Assembly: GCF_000826065.2 (NCBI RefSeq)
Contig: NZ_LN623542.1
Coordinates: 1-64,000 of the forward strand
Source: Tessaracoccus massiliensis
GTDB lineage: Bacteria; Actinomycetota; Actinomycetes; Propionibacteriales; Propionibacteriaceae
DNA: 64,000 bases
Direction: 5' to 3'
Shown here one piece after another: positions 45,071 through 54,210 of this stretch. Position 1 is the stretch's first letter. The number at the start of each line of letters is the position of its first letter. The translations under genes were made by a program, and so were the position numbers. The notes under the pieces are model-generated. The model saw nothing but the letters and a program-made list of their open reading frames with translations. It did not search any database and was not told the origin of the DNA.

Positions 45071-46215
45071 AGCGTCACCAACCGCGAGAGTTCGGCGCCG
45101 GCCTCACCGTCGAACCGGATGCCGTCAGCCGTGAACGTGGCGGCCGACGCTATCTCGACCGTCCCGTCAGCCCCGCGCCGGAAGAGCCCCACCTGCTCCA
45201 CCCGTCTGGCCCCTGAAGGCTCGCGCCTGACGTGGATGACGAGCCGCAGCGCGGCCGCCACCTGCGCGTGGCACGCGTCGCGGCTCAACCCACCCAGGGC
45301 CGCCAACGCCTCCAGCCGCGCGGGGATGTCGCGCACCGAGTTGGCGTGGACGGTGCCGCAGCCTCCCTCGTGGCCGGTATTGAGAGCAGTCAGCAGATCC
45401 GTCAGTTCCGCCCCGCGCACCTCGCCCAGCACCACGCGATCCGGCCGCATGCGCAGCGCCTGCCGCACCAGGGTGGTCAGCGTGATGGCCCCAGCACCCT
45501 CGGCGTTGGCGGGCCTCGACTCAAGCCGCACGGTGTGCGGGTGATCCGGTATCAACTCCCGCGCGTCTTCCACGATCACCATCCGCTCGTGCGCCGGCAC
45601 CAGCGCCAGGAGAGCGGAGAGCAGGGTGGTCTTGCCCGTTCCGGTCCCGCCCGAAATCAGGAACGGCACCCGCTGCGCGATCACCGCCCTCAGCAGGCAC
45701 GCACCCTTGTCCGACAAGGAACCGGCCGCTACCAGATCATCCAGCGAGAAACTGCGGCGCGCGGGCACCCGTAGCGACAGGCACGTGCCGGGGGCCGCGA
45801 CCGGCGCCAGCACCGCGTGCAGCCGCACCCCTCCGGGCAGGCGGCCGTCGACGAAGGGCGAGGCGTCGTCGAGTCTCCTGCCGCAGGCCGCGGCCAGCCG
45901 GATCGCCAACCGTCGTACCTGCTCGTCGTCCACGAAACGCACATCCGCGCGCTCCAGCCCGGCACCCCTGTCCACGAACACTTCGTGCGGCCCGTTGACC
46001 ACCACATCTGAGACGCCCGGCTCGGCGAGCAGGTCGTCGAGCGGGCCCGCACCCAGGCTGTTGCGGCGCAACTGCCCCAGCACGTCATGGACCACCGCAT
46101 CCGTGACGATCACCCCCATGCCACGCAGCGCCCCGGCAACGTCCAACGGGGTGTAGGCGCGGCCCAGTGCCGCCAGCCTGGTCTGCAACGTGTCGAGTTC
46201 GAACTCAGCCACCAC
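45067..46215 (-). CDS. TadA/CpaF-type secretion ATPase
   Basis: The 382-residue hexameric ATPase powers Tad pilus assembly. The N-terminal region is LDDLLAEPGVSDVVVNGPHEVFVDRG. Walker A is ISGGTGTGKTTLLSALLAL, the Asp box is MVIVEDARELIPDHPH, Walker B is RPDRVVLGEVRGAEL, and the His box is GHEGGCGTVHANS. All motifs are intact although its operon neighbours ssd and tadB are broken. Start GTG 46215 (or GTG 46212) after GGAGG; it overlaps the ssd 3' end by 11 bases. Confidence 0.93.
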   Translation of the reverse strand: MVAEFELDTLQTRLAALGRAYTPLDVAGALRGMGVIVTDAVVHDVLGQLRRNSLGAGPLDDLLAEPGVSDVVVNGPHEVFVDRGAGLERADVRFVDDEQVRRLAIRLAAACGRRLDDASPFVDGRLPGGVRLHAVLAPVAAPGTCLSLRVPARRSFSLDDLVAAGSLSDKGACLLRAVIAQRVPFLISGGTGTGKTTLLSALLALVPAHERMVIVEDARELIPDHPHTVRLESRPANAEGAGAITLTTLVRQALRMRPDRVVLGEVRGAELTDLLTALNTGHEGGCGTVHANSVRDIPARLEALAALGGLSRDACHAQVAAALRLVIHVRREPSGARRVEQVGLFRRGADGTVEIASAATFTADGIRFDGEAGAELSRLVTL

Positions 46216-47283
46216 GCACCTCCTTCAGAACCTGCGCCACCTGTCTCCGGTACCGACGCGCGGGCCCCGCCACCGGCACCATGCCCAATTCCGCCAACCG
46301 GGGCACAGCCTTGTGTTGGCCCACCGCCCCCACACATGGCACCCCGAGCGAGCGGGAGACCACCTCCACCGGGATGGCGCGCCCCATCCCCTGCCGCACC
46401 ACCACCGCTGTGGGCACCACAGCCCGGGTCTCGGCCAGCATCCGCGCCGAGGCCACCGAGCGCACGTCTGCACCCACCATCAACACCACGTGATCGCACT
46501 CCACCGGAGGCGGCTCGCGCCCCACGTCGAGCACCACGAGCCCGGCCGTGCGGGCCAGCGACCCGACGGCCGCCGTGACCGCCGCCGACGGCGGTGCGGC
46601 CGCGGATTCCCGCCCCTGCGCGAGCACCGCCAGGCCCTCGACCGCGGGCAGGCTGCCGAGGAGGTCTCCCAGTTCGCCGCGCGCATGCCCGAGATCCGGC
46701 CACCGCACACCGGCCGAGGTCTCGGCCCCCACCAGCAGATCCAGCCCTCCACCTGCAGGCGCAAGCTCGACGACCGCGGCCCACTCACCGCCGGCCGCTG
46801 CCAGCAGCGCCAACGACACCGCCAACGTGCTGGCGCCGAACCCGCCGGAGGACCCCACTCACCGCCGGCCGCTGCCAGCAGCGCCAACGACACCGCCAAC
46901 GTGCTGGCGCCCAGCCCGCCGGAGGCCCCCACCACCCCCACCACCGAGCCGCGAGCCGCATCCTTGCGTACAGACGCCGACATCGCCTCCGCCAGGTGAC
47001 CGGCCTCATCCGGCAACGGGAGCACCGGCAGGCCGAGTCCCGCAGAGCAGCGGGCCAATTCAGAGGCCGACGGCCCCACCAGGTAGGCGCGGCCGGGCGC
47101 GACCCCCGACCAGCGCGCAGCCACCTCCGTCGAGACCAGGCGCAACGCGGCCTCAGACCAGGCGACCCGCACCTCGTCTGGATGGTGCGCCACCCGCAGC
47201 GGCACCTCGAGCGCCGCGGCGGAGACCTCCACCGCCTCGATGACGGCGGGGTCTCGGGCGCAGAGCAGAACATGTGGTTCCAT
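46205..47283 (-). pseudogene. Ssd-like (Rv3660c type) MinD-family protein, frameshifted by a 74 bp tandem duplication
   Basis: From ATG 47283 the protein reads MEPHVLLCARDPAVIEAVEV, then a receiver-like N-terminal domain and the deviant Walker A GASGGLGASTLAVSLALLAAAG. A 74 bp unit covering that Walker A is then repeated, the second copy encoding GSSGGFGASTLAVS, and the frame shifts. The remainder (AAVVELAPAGGGLDLLVGAET, then VVLMVGADVRSVASARMLAE) is in the other frame to 46205. Removing one 74 bp unit restores a 334-residue protein. Ssd proteins head Tad operons and influence septum placement in mycobacteria. Confidence 0.87.
46781..46928. repeat. 74 bp tandem repeat over the Walker A of ssd
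   Basis: 46781-46854 and 46855-46928 are directly adjacent and differ at 3 of 74 positions, changing GASGGLGA to GSSGGFGA. The period is not a multiple of three. Confidence 0.96.
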
Positions 47284-47424
47284 GCCCACCACTCTGGCCA
47301 GCCGGTCACCGGATATTCGATGACCTTCGCTCGCTGTGGATAACCCCCGACACGGCGTGTCGCACGCCAGCCGCCCCGCCCCGCGGCCAGCTAGGCTGGC
47401 CCTACCCCGACATGGAAGGACGGC

Positions 47425-48165
47425 ATGAGCATCACCCTGCCCGACGAGGCCCTCACCTGGCTTTCCGTGTGGCAGGACGTGCGCGCGCTCGCCTTGGCCG
47501 AGGACGCGCACCTCACGCGTCGGCTGTCGGCTGCAGGCAACACGATCTTCGCGCTGACGGACAACCCGAAGCTGTACACCCGGCTGTCGTCGCTCGAGCG
47601 CGTCACCGCGCTCCTGGCCCGGCCGGAGGCGATCCCCACGGACCCGCTGCAGTTCGAGGTGGTCTTCGCGCACCAGAGCCTGCACCGCTACGACCTGGCC
47701 GAGGCCCTCCCCCAACTGGCCCGCGTGCTCCGCCCAGGAGGCTGCGTCAGCGCGTCCTACCTCGTGCGCGACGACTCGGTGCCGTGGGTGCGCCGCCTCG
47801 CCGCGCTGCTGCGCCGCTACGACCCCATGGCAATGAAGGGCGACTACGGCCACCAGAGCCTCGACGTGCTGGGCGGCTCCAAGTACTTCCCCGAGGTGGA
47901 GCGCCGGGCGTTTCGCATCTGGCAGCCCATCAGCCGCGACAACCTAGTGGCGATGGTCCGCAACCAGCCCCTGGCCTCCAACCTCGACCAGTCCCAACTC
48001 GACGGCCTCATCAATCAGGTCACAGACCTCTTCGACGGCGCGGTGCGCCCCGGCGAGAACCTCCGCCTGCCGTATCAACTCCTCTGCTGGCGCGCGTGGG
48101 TCAGCCACGAGGAGCTCACCGGCCCGGTGCACCTGCCGGACAGCGGCTTGGCCATCCCCCTCTGA
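47425..48165 (+). CDS. Class I SAM-dependent methyltransferase-like protein
   Basis: The 246-residue protein has the layout of a small SAM methyltransferase. FEVVFAHQSLHRYDLAEALPQLARVLRPGGCVSASYL matches the motif-IV to post-motif region (LRPGG). Motif I (a GxGxG loop) is not obvious; AGNTIFALTDNPKLYTRL takes its place, so SAM binding is uncertain. ATG 47425 is preceded by GGAAGGA. It is divergent from ssd, and the 141 bp between them holds both promoters. Confidence 0.65.
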   Translation: MSITLPDEALTWLSVWQDVRALALAEDAHLTRRLSAAGNTIFALTDNPKLYTRLSSLERVTALLARPEAIPTDPLQFEVVFAHQSLHRYDLAEALPQLARVLRPGGCVSASYLVRDDSVPWVRRLAALLRRYDPMAMKGDYGHQSLDVLGGSKYFPEVERRAFRIWQPISRDNLVAMVRNQPLASNLDQSQLDGLINQVTDLFDGAVRPGENLRLPYQLLCWRAWVSHEELTGPVHLPDSGLAIPL

Positions 48166-48217
48166 TCCCCTGCTTGGGTGACATGCCCTAGGCTGTTGCT
48201 GCGAAAGGAGCATCCAC

Positions 48218-48721
48218 ATGCCCGTTGAGCCCGTAAAGCCCAGCCACCCGCTCGTCGACATCAAGGACTCGCTGTCTGAGTTCGTGTCCAAGACTTCCGA
48301 ACTGGCCTCGGCCGAGATCAAACCCTCTGCCAAGGCAGCCGGCATCGGATCCGGCTTCTTCGCGGGGGCCGTGATCTTCGCGCTGCACGCCCTCTGGATG
48401 CTGGTCATCCTCATCGCGCTGGCTGTGGGACTGCTCCTCCACGCCCTCACGCCGCTGGGGGCCTTCCCGTCCATCACGCTCGGCTTCCTCGTCAGCGTGC
48501 TGTTCTCCCTGCTCGTGGCGGGCATCCTGTTCACGTTGGGCCGCGGCAAGTTCAAGGCGGTCAAGAAGCCTGAGGCCACCCTCACGGAGGCCAAGCTCAC
48601 CCTCGACGCCGTGGTGGACGCCGTCGCGTCCCGCAAGAAGGACGCCGACGTGGTGATCCGCCCCGAGGACCTCCCCCGGTTCCGCGACGCAGACCTCGAG
48701 AACACCTTCGGCCGTCCGTAG
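48218..48721 (+). CDS. Phage-holin-superfamily-like membrane protein (DUF1469 type)
   Basis: The 167-residue protein has an amphipathic N-terminal helix (LSEFVSKTSELASAEIKPSAKAAG) and two long transmembrane helices (AVIFALHALWMLVILIALAVGLLL and FPSITLGFLVSVLFSLLVAGILFTLG). A charged tail (RKKDADVVIRPEDLPRFRDADLENTFGRP) ends it. This is the chromosomal 'phage holin family / DUF1469' type found in many actinobacteria and is not part of a prophage. AAAGGAG is the ribosome binding site. Confidence 0.7.
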   Translation: MPVEPVKPSHPLVDIKDSLSEFVSKTSELASAEIKPSAKAAGIGSGFFAGAVIFALHALWMLVILIALAVGLLLHALTPLGAFPSITLGFLVSVLFSLLVAGILFTLGRGKFKAVKKPEATLTEAKLTLDAVVDAVASRKKDADVVIRPEDLPRFRDADLENTFGRP

Positions 48722-48727
48722 TACGTT
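48722..48727 (+). promoter_or_regulatory. -10 box of a probable leaderless promoter
   Basis: TACGTT is followed by 7 bases and the ATG at 48735. Confidence 0.4.
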
Positions 48728-48734
48728 GATCCCC

Positions 48735-48893
48735 ATGAACAAGTGGGAATACTTCGTCGCGCCCATCCTCTCACACGTCGCGCAGCAGATCCTCAACAAC
48801 TTCGGCTCCGAGGGGTGGGAGCTGGTCCAGCTCGCCCCCGGCCCCAACCCGGACACCCTGGTGGGCTACTTCAAGCGCCCCGCGCAGGACTGA
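48735..48893 (+). CDS. Small conserved DUF4177-like protein
   Basis: The 52-residue product (MNKWEYFVAPILSHVAQQIL, then NNFGSEGWELVQLAPGPNP and GYFKRP) has the W-EY...L...G.EGWELV..... pattern of DUF4177-like proteins. Mycobacteria carry an equivalent tiny gene beside ridA. It overlaps the ridA start (TGATG), so the two are coupled. The function is unknown. Confidence 0.85.
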   Translation: MNKWEYFVAPILSHVAQQILNNFGSEGWELVQLAPGPNPDTLVGYFKRPAQD

Positions 48894-49348
48894 TGAGCGC
48901 CTCCGCACGCCTGGCCGAGCTCGGCATCGAGCTCCCGCCAGTGGCAGCCCCCGTCGCCGCCTACGTGCCCGCCACCCGGGTGGGCAACCAGGTCTGGACC
49001 TCCGGCCAGCTGCCCTTCGTCGACGGTGAACTCACCGCCACCGGCAAGGTGGGCGGCTCAGTGTCCCCCGAGGATGCGGCAGCCGCCGCCCGCACCGCAG
49101 CGCTCAACGCGATCGCCGCGGCTGCCGACGTCGCGGGCGGGATCGATGAGATCCGCCGCATCCTCAAGGTGGTCGTGTTCGTGGCCAGCGCCCCGGACTT
49201 CACCGGTCAGCCAGCCGTCGCGAACGGGGCCTCCACGCTGCTGGGCGACGTCTTCGGCGACGCCGGCCAGCACGTGCGCAGCGCCGTGGGCGTCGCGGCG
49301 CTCCCGCTGGATGCGGCCGTGGAGGTCGAACTCATCGTCGAGGCCTGA
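48893..49348 (+). CDS. RidA family enamine/imine deaminase
   Basis: The 151-residue protein of the RidA (YjgF) superfamily hydrolyses reactive enamines formed by PLP enzymes. [24 protein letters not shown]...[12 protein letters not shown] and [20 protein letters not shown] fit the family. The canonical catalytic Arg of the RidA subgroup (near V-R in ..ARVAVGV..) reads [10 protein letters not shown], as in the longer actinobacterial 'Rid' group, so activity may differ. It is coupled to the small gene upstream. Confidence 0.88.
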   Translation: MSASARLAELGIELPPVAAPVAAYVPATRVGNQVWTSGQLPFVDGELTATGKVGGSVSPEDAAAAARTAALNAIAAAADVAGGIDEIRRILKVVVFVASAPDFTGQPAVANGASTLLGDVFGDAGQHVRSAVGVAALPLDAAVEVELIVEA

Positions 49349-49349
49349 C

Positions 49350-50021
49350 GTGGACCAGCCGGCCGCCATCAACGAGAGGCTCGCGGAGACCTACCCGGAC
49401 GCGCACTGCGAGCTGGATTTCCGTGACCCGTTCGAGTTGCTGGTGGCCACTGTGCTGTCCGCACAGTCCACCGACCGTCGCGTCAACGCGGTGACCGTCG
49501 AGTTGTTCCGCCGCTTCCCCACCCCGCCTGCGCTCGCGGAGGCGGAGCGGGAAGAGGTGGAGACGATCATCGGGCCGGTGGGGTTCTACCGGAACAAGAC
49601 CACCGCGATCATCGGGCTGAGCCAGCGCATCGTCGACGAGTTCGACGGCGAGGTGCCGGGCTCGCTCGAGGATCTGGTGTCGCTGCCGGGCGTGGGCCGC
49701 AAGACCGCCAACGTGGTGCTCGGCAACGCGTTCGGGGTGCCGGGGATCACGCCTGACACCCACCTCATCCGCCTCGCGAACCGCTTCGGCTGGGTGGACA
49801 GCACCAAGCCTGATGTGGTGGAGGAATCCGTAGGTGCACTGTTCCCGCCAGACGAATGGGTGATGCTGTGCCACCGTGTGATCTGGCACGGCCGACGGTG
49901 TTGCCACGCCCGTCGCCCGGCCTGCGGCGCCTGTCCGGTCGCCGAACTGTGCCCCAGCCGCGACATCGGTGAGCAGGACCCGGCCAAGGCGGCCAAGCTC
50001 CTGCGCAAACCCCGCGCCTGA
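49350..50021 (+). CDS. nth: Endonuclease III
   Basis: Nth is a base-excision repair glycosylase/AP lyase for oxidised pyrimidines. The 223-residue protein has the HhH motif [14 protein letters not shown] with catalytic Lys, the catalytic Asp in [13 protein letters not shown] and a 4Fe-4S cluster [18 protein letters not shown] (C-x6-C-x2-C-x5-C). GTG start at 49350, one base after the ridA stop. It is followed by the TlpA-like lipoprotein and NUDIX genes as in mycobacteria. Confidence 0.96.
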   Translation: MDQPAAINERLAETYPDAHCELDFRDPFELLVATVLSAQSTDRRVNAVTVELFRRFPTPPALAEAEREEVETIIGPVGFYRNKTTAIIGLSQRIVDEFDGEVPGSLEDLVSLPGVGRKTANVVLGNAFGVPGITPDTHLIRLANRFGWVDSTKPDVVEESVGALFPPDEWVMLCHRVIWHGRRCCHARRPACGACPVAELCPSRDIGEQDPAKAAKLLRKPRA

Positions 50022-50046
50022 GCGCGTCGGGTAGCCTCGGGGCACC

Positions 50047-50643
50047 ATGAGGATTCGGCCTATGATCGCCGCGCTGGGCGCGGCGGCTCTGTTGGCGGCG
50101 TGCACGCCGTCGGAACAACCCACCCCCACGGAGCCCGCCAGCACCCCGCCGGATCTGGCGGCGCTGCGGGTCGAGTACGGGCTACCTGACTGCCCGGACA
50201 CGGACCCGGCTGCACAGCAGATCGACGGCGGGCTGCCGCGGACCGATCTGGCCTGCCTGGGCAGCGACAAGCGGGTCAACCTCGCCGGGCTGGAGCGCAC
50301 CCCCACCATCATCAACGTCTGGGCCCAGTGGTGCGGGCCGTGCCGCGAGGAGGCCCCGTTCCTCCGTGAGGGGTTGGCGGAGCTCGACGGCGTCTCGTTC
50401 CTGGGTATCGACTACAACGACCCTCTTCCGGACTGGGCCATCGAGTTCGCCGGCCGCGTCGGCTGGATCTACCCCCACGTCGTCGACCAGGACAAGACCC
50501 TGCAGGTGCCGCTCAAGGTGCCCGGCATCCCGTCGACCTACTTCGTGGATGCCGAGGGCAGGATCGCCGGCGTCCACGCCGGACCCATCGAATCCACCGA
50601 GCAACTCACAGAGCTGGCCGCCGAGTACCTGGGGGTCTCGTGA
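50047..50643 (+). CDS. TlpA-type thioredoxin-fold lipoprotein
   Basis: The 198-residue protein has a lipoprotein signal (MIAALGAAALLAAC, Cys19) and a Pro/Thr-rich spacer. A thioredoxin fold follows with active site WAQWCGPCREEAPFL and the cis-Pro region VPGIPSTYFVDAEG. It probably reduces or isomerises disulfides outside the membrane. A second cysteine pair (PDC...LAC, residues ~48 and 69) precedes the fold. TAGCCT lies 9 bases before the ATG. The stop overlaps the NUDIX gene start (GTGA). Confidence 0.9.
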   Translation: MRIRPMIAALGAAALLAACTPSEQPTPTEPASTPPDLAALRVEYGLPDCPDTDPAAQQIDGGLPRTDLACLGSDKRVNLAGLERTPTIINVWAQWCGPCREEAPFLREGLAELDGVSFLGIDYNDPLPDWAIEFAGRVGWIYPHVVDQDKTLQVPLKVPGIPSTYFVDAEGRIAGVHAGPIESTEQLTELAAEYLGVS

Positions 50644-51266
50644 GCGTCTTCGGCCCATTGCGCGACGCGCTCCGGGAGCCGCAGACTGCGCGTCAGATCG
50701 GCATCGACCGCACTCCGCGGGGTGAGCGCTCCGCCGCTGTCCTTGCGTTGTTCACCGACGAGGCGGATCCCCTGCTGACGTTCATCACCCGTTCGGCGAC
50801 GATGCGCCGGCATGCCGGACAGATCGCGTTGCCCGGCGGTGGCGTCGATGACACGGACCGGGACCGGGCACACACCGCCCTGCGGGAGGCCAATGAGGAG
50901 ATCGGGCTACGGCCTGAATCGGTGACGGTGCTGGGGCAGCTGCCCGCGTTGTGGGTGCCGGCGTCGCGCTACGACGTGACCACCGTCGTGGGCACCTGGC
51001 CCGGAGACGCAGAACTCGGCGTCATGGATCCGCGCGAGGTGGACGCGGTGCACCAGTACCGGATCTCCGAGTTGACCGCCCCGGAGGCCCGCCTGATGGG
51101 CCGCCACCCCAGCGGCTTCCTCGGCCCGTCATTCGTGCTGGGCGAGCAGTTCATCTGGGGCCTCACGGGGCACTTGGTGGACTGGGTGCTGGACCTGGCG
51201 GGCTGGTCGCGTCCATGGGAACGCGACCGGGTGGCAGCCGTCCCCGAGCGCTTCCTGCGCGACTGA
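50640..51266 (+). CDS. NUDIX hydrolase (CoA pyrophosphatase type)
   Basis: The 208-residue protein has the NUDIX box GGGVDDTDRDRAHTALREANEEIGL (G-x5-E-x7-REUxEExGU pattern, with Asp in the first acidic position). The preceding RHAGQIALPGGGVD is the CoA-pyrophosphatase signature (the UPF0035 LLTxR...HxGqvafPGG pattern). It likely splits CoA or acyl-CoA to phosphopantetheine and 3',5'-ADP. GTG start, coupled to the TlpA-like gene. Confidence 0.9.
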   Translation: MSVFGPLRDALREPQTARQIGIDRTPRGERSAAVLALFTDEADPLLTFITRSATMRRHAGQIALPGGGVDDTDRDRAHTALREANEEIGLRPESVTVLGQLPALWVPASRYDVTTVVGTWPGDAELGVMDPREVDAVHQYRISELTAPEARLMGRHPSGFLGPSFVLGEQFIWGLTGHLVDWVLDLAGWSRPWERDRVAAVPERFLRD

Positions 51267-51293
51267 GAGCTCAACGCGGCCGGAAAAGAGAAA

Positions 51294-51319
51294 CGGCGCG
51301 TGGATTTCTCCACGCGCCG
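51294..51319 (-). terminator. Rho-independent terminator of whiB
   Basis: An 11 bp stem (CGGCGCGTGGA / TCCACGCGCCG) with a 4-base loop is followed on the minus strand by TTTCTCTTTT. Confidence 0.85.
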
Positions 51320-51333
51320 CGCACAACTGGCTG

Positions 51334-51639
51334 TCAGCGGCGATCCACCGGGACGACGGTGAGGTTGGACTCCGCGTTGTAGTTGACCAACACGTCGTAC
51401 CAGGAGTCGATATCCGGGCGCTGGCGCAGCAGCGCGCGCCGTTCCCGTTCGGTCATGCCGCCCCAGACGCCCCACTCGATCCGGTTGTCGAGGGCCTCCG
51501 CGAGGCATTCTGAACGCACTGGGCATCCCACGCACACAGAACGAGCCCGTTTCTGGTCCTTACCCTCTGGAAACAGAGCGTCCGCCATGTCCCGGCACTT
51601 GGCCTGAAGCGTCCACTCACTCACCTCAGCAAGCGACAT
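51334..51639 (-). CDS. WhiB-family Fe-S transcriptional regulator (WhiB4-like position)
   Basis: The 101-residue protein has four cluster-binding cysteines at 15, 36, 39 and 45 (C-x20-C-x2-C-x5-C), then the G[I/V]WGG turn (WGVWGGMTERERRALLRQR) and a C-terminal tail. It binds a redox-sensitive 4Fe-4S cluster and works with the primary sigma factor. Its place divergent from ponA matches whiB4 of mycobacteria. GGGAGGGC is the ribosome binding site; a clear terminator follows the gene. Confidence 0.93.
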   Translation of the reverse strand: MSLAEVSEWTLQAKCRDMADALFPEGKDQKRARSVCVGCPVRSECLAEALDNRIEWGVWGGMTERERRALLRQRPDIDSWYDVLVNYNAESNLTVVPVDRR

Positions 51640-51777
51640 CAGCTGCCCTCCCTTGCGCAGTTTGTCTGGTGCATTGACCGTAGCGCATGATCGGGCCTTT
51701 GCAACAGGGGGGTCTTTGCTGAGACGCTGGTCAGCGGCCCATCGTCGGCTCGACAAGGGGATTTCCGGCGCGTCACG

Positions 51778-51783
51778 TAGAAT
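51778..51783 (+). promoter_or_regulatory. -10 box of a probable leaderless promoter for ponA
   Basis: TAGAAT is followed by six bases and the ATG at 51790; no Shine-Dalgarno is present. Confidence 0.5.
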
Positions 51784-51789
51784 GGCCGC

Positions 51790-54210
51790 ATGAAGTCAGC
51801 CTCCCTTGGACAGAAGGGCTATGCCCTCTTGATGTTCCTGGCGGTGAGCGTCCTTTCCGGCCTCCTCCTCGCAGGGCTCGCCGTGCCGATGACCGCTCTC
51901 GCCAACAGCAGCGTCAAGATGGCTGCCGAGTCGTTCGAACAGCTGCCCGCCGAGTTCGAAACGCCCCCTCAGTCCGAGCGTTCCCGCGTGCTGATGGGCG
52001 ACGGCCAGGTGCTGGCCACGTTCTTCGACGAGAACCGCGTCTATGTGCCGCTGGAGGACATCTCGCTGCACATGCAGGAGGCGCAGATCGCCATCGAGGA
52101 CCACCGGTTCTACGACCACGGCGCCATCGACTTCCAGGGCTTCGGCCGAGCCGCCCTCAAGACGCTCATGGGCGACACGCAGGGTGCCTCGACGCTGACG
52201 CAGCAGTACGTGAAGCTGGTGCGCGTCGAAACCGCGTCCATGAACAATGACGCCGAGGGTGTCCGCAAGGCAACCGAGGTCTCGATCGAGCGCAAGATCA
52301 TCGAGATGCGCTACGCCATGGCCGTGGAGGAGAAGCTCAGCAAGGACGAGATCCTCGAGCGCTATCTCAACATCGCCTACTACGGCGACGGCGCCTATGG
52401 CGTGGAGGCCGCCGCGCAGCACTACTTCGGCGTGTCCGCGAAGGACCTGGACCTAGCGCAATCTGCGATGCTGGCTGGCCTGGTGCAGAACCCGGTGCAG
52501 ACCAACCCGACGAAGTACACCCAGCGCGCACTCAACCGCCGCGACACCGTGCTCAACCGCATGGCTGAGCTCAACATCGTGACGAAGGCGGAGGCCGCGG
52601 CCGCCAAGGAGGTCACCTTCGACCCGGCGCAGGTGCGCCGCACCCCCAACGGCTGCGTGGCCTCGAAGTACCCCTTCCTCTGTGATTACGTGCAGCGCAC
52701 CCTGATGACTCTGCCCAGCATGGGCGAGACCGTCGAAGAGCGCCGCAACCGGCTCAACCGTGGCGGTCTGACCATCCACACCCTGATCGACCCCACGGCC
52801 CAGGATTCCGCAGAAGCCGCCGTCGCCGCGCAGATCGCGCCGCAGGACCCGGTGTGGGGTGCTGCCGTGCTGCTGCAGCCGAGCACGGGCCTGATCGTCG
52901 CGATGGCGCAGTCGCGGCCCGACATGGGCCCCGACGCCGCCGCCGGCCAGACGTTCTACAACATCAACGTGGAGGAGTCGATGGGTGGCATCGAGGGCTT
53001 CCAGGCGGGCTCCACGTTCAAGGCCTTCACGATCGCTGCCGCGCTCGACGTGGGCATGACCCCGGATCAGTCCTACAACTCCCCCGACCGCCTGGAGATC
53101 GATGGGGAGACCTACACCAGCTGCGAGGGCCCGTTCCCGGTGCGCGCTGACAAGCCCGTCGGCAACCTGAACATGCGTAGCTACGGCAACATCGACATGC
53201 GGAAGGCGACCGAGCAGTCGGTCAACACCTACTTCATGCAGCTCATCCAGGACGCGGGCATCTGCAACACGACCACCATGGCGGAGAAGGTGGGCGTCAA
53301 GCTGGCCAACGGCGACCCCATGTCGTCGCAGTCCTACTACCCGTCCTTCACGCTCGGCACCGCCGACGTGACCCCGCTGTCCATGGCTGAGGGCTACGCC
53401 ACCTTCGCCAACCGCGGCATCCACTGCACCCCGATCATCCTGCGCTCCGTCACCACCAAGGACGGCACGCAGCTCGACGTCCCCTCGGCCAACTGTGAGC
53501 AGGTCATCCGCCCCGAGGTGGCCGACGGCGTCAACTACCTCCTCAACGGCGTGGCCACCCGCGGCACCGGCCGCCCCGCCGCCATCGGCGACGGGCGCCC
53601 CGAGGCCGGTAAGACCGGTACCACCAACGGCAACGAGGCGGTCTGGTACGCCGGCTACACCCCCGAGATGGCGGGCGTGGCACTGATCGCCGTGGACAAG
53701 CCCAACCCCTACTTCCAGTCCCACCCCCGCTCCGTGCGCATGACGCTGCCCGTCAGCGGCAACCGTCTGCAGGGCACCGGTGGTGGCGATGCCGGCAAGA
53801 TCTGGAACGCCGCGATGAAGGCCGCGCTGGCTGACAAGCCGAAGACCGCGTTCACGGACCCGGCAAAGGACATCCTCGAGGGTGTGAAGGTGCCGGTGCC
53901 CGATGTGAAGGGCATGGGTTACAACGAGGCGAAGGAGACCCTCGAGGCTGCTGGTTTCAACACCCGCACCGTGCGCGTGGACTCCAACCGCCGCAAGGGC
54001 TCCTACCTGGGTATCTCGCCGTCGGACGAGGCTGTGAAGTTCTCCACCATCACGTTGCGCGTCTCCAACGGCCCCAAGCCGAAACCCAAGCCCGCTGCTC
54101 CGCGGCCAGCACCCCCGGCTCAGCCTCCGGCGCAGCCGCCCGCTGCACCCCCAGCTGCTCCTCCCGCTGCTCCGCCCGCCGCCCCGCCGGCTGGCGGCGA
54201 AGAGGGCTGA
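51790..54210 (+). CDS. ponA: Bifunctional class A penicillin-binding protein with PASTA domain
   Basis: The 806-residue enzyme polymerises and cross-links peptidoglycan. It has an N-terminal transmembrane helix (YALLMFLAVSVLSGLLLAGLA). The GT51 domain carries EDHRFYDHGAIDFQG and GASTLTQQYVK. The transpeptidase domain carries STFK (GSTFKAFTIAA), SVN (TEQSVNTYFM) and KTGTT. A PASTA domain follows (VPVPDVKGMGYNEAKETLEAAGF), then a tail of repeated PAAP/PPAAP units ending GGEEG, probably wall-spanning. This is the PonA2 type, adjacent to whiB as in mycobacteria. Confidence 0.95.
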   Translation: MKSASLGQKGYALLMFLAVSVLSGLLLAGLAVPMTALANSSVKMAAESFEQLPAEFETPPQSERSRVLMGDGQVLATFFDENRVYVPLEDISLHMQEAQIAIEDHRFYDHGAIDFQGFGRAALKTLMGDTQGASTLTQQYVKLVRVETASMNNDAEGVRKATEVSIERKIIEMRYAMAVEEKLSKDEILERYLNIAYYGDGAYGVEAAAQHYFGVSAKDLDLAQSAMLAGLVQNPVQTNPTKYTQRALNRRDTVLNRMAELNIVTKAEAAAAKEVTFDPAQVRRTPNGCVASKYPFLCDYVQRTLMTLPSMGETVEERRNRLNRGGLTIHTLIDPTAQDSAEAAVAAQIAPQDPVWGAAVLLQPSTGLIVAMAQSRPDMGPDAAAGQTFYNINVEESMGGIEGFQAGSTFKAFTIAAALDVGMTPDQSYNSPDRLEIDGETYTSCEGPFPVRADKPVGNLNMRSYGNIDMRKATEQSVNTYFMQLIQDAGICNTTTMAEKVGVKLANGDPMSSQSYYPSFTLGTADVTPLSMAEGYATFANRGIHCTPIILRSVTTKDGTQLDVPSANCEQVIRPEVADGVNYLLNGVATRGTGRPAAIGDGRPEAGKTGTTNGNEAVWYAGYTPEMAGVALIAVDKPNPYFQSHPRSVRMTLPVSGNRLQGTGGGDAGKIWNAAMKAALADKPKTAFTDPAKDILEGVKVPVPDVKGMGYNEAKETLEAAGFNTRTVRVDSNRRKGSYLGISPSDEAVKFSTITLRVSNGPKPKPKPAAPRPAPPAQPPAQPPAAPPAAPPAAPPAAPPAGGEEG

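Noticed and set aside
34976-47283. Genomic island with a tRNA attachment site
   Set aside because: No integrase and no tRNA at either edge; the disruption is explained by IS elements and repeats.
48218-48721. Prophage holin
   Set aside because: No phage genes around; this is the chromosomal DUF1469-type membrane protein.
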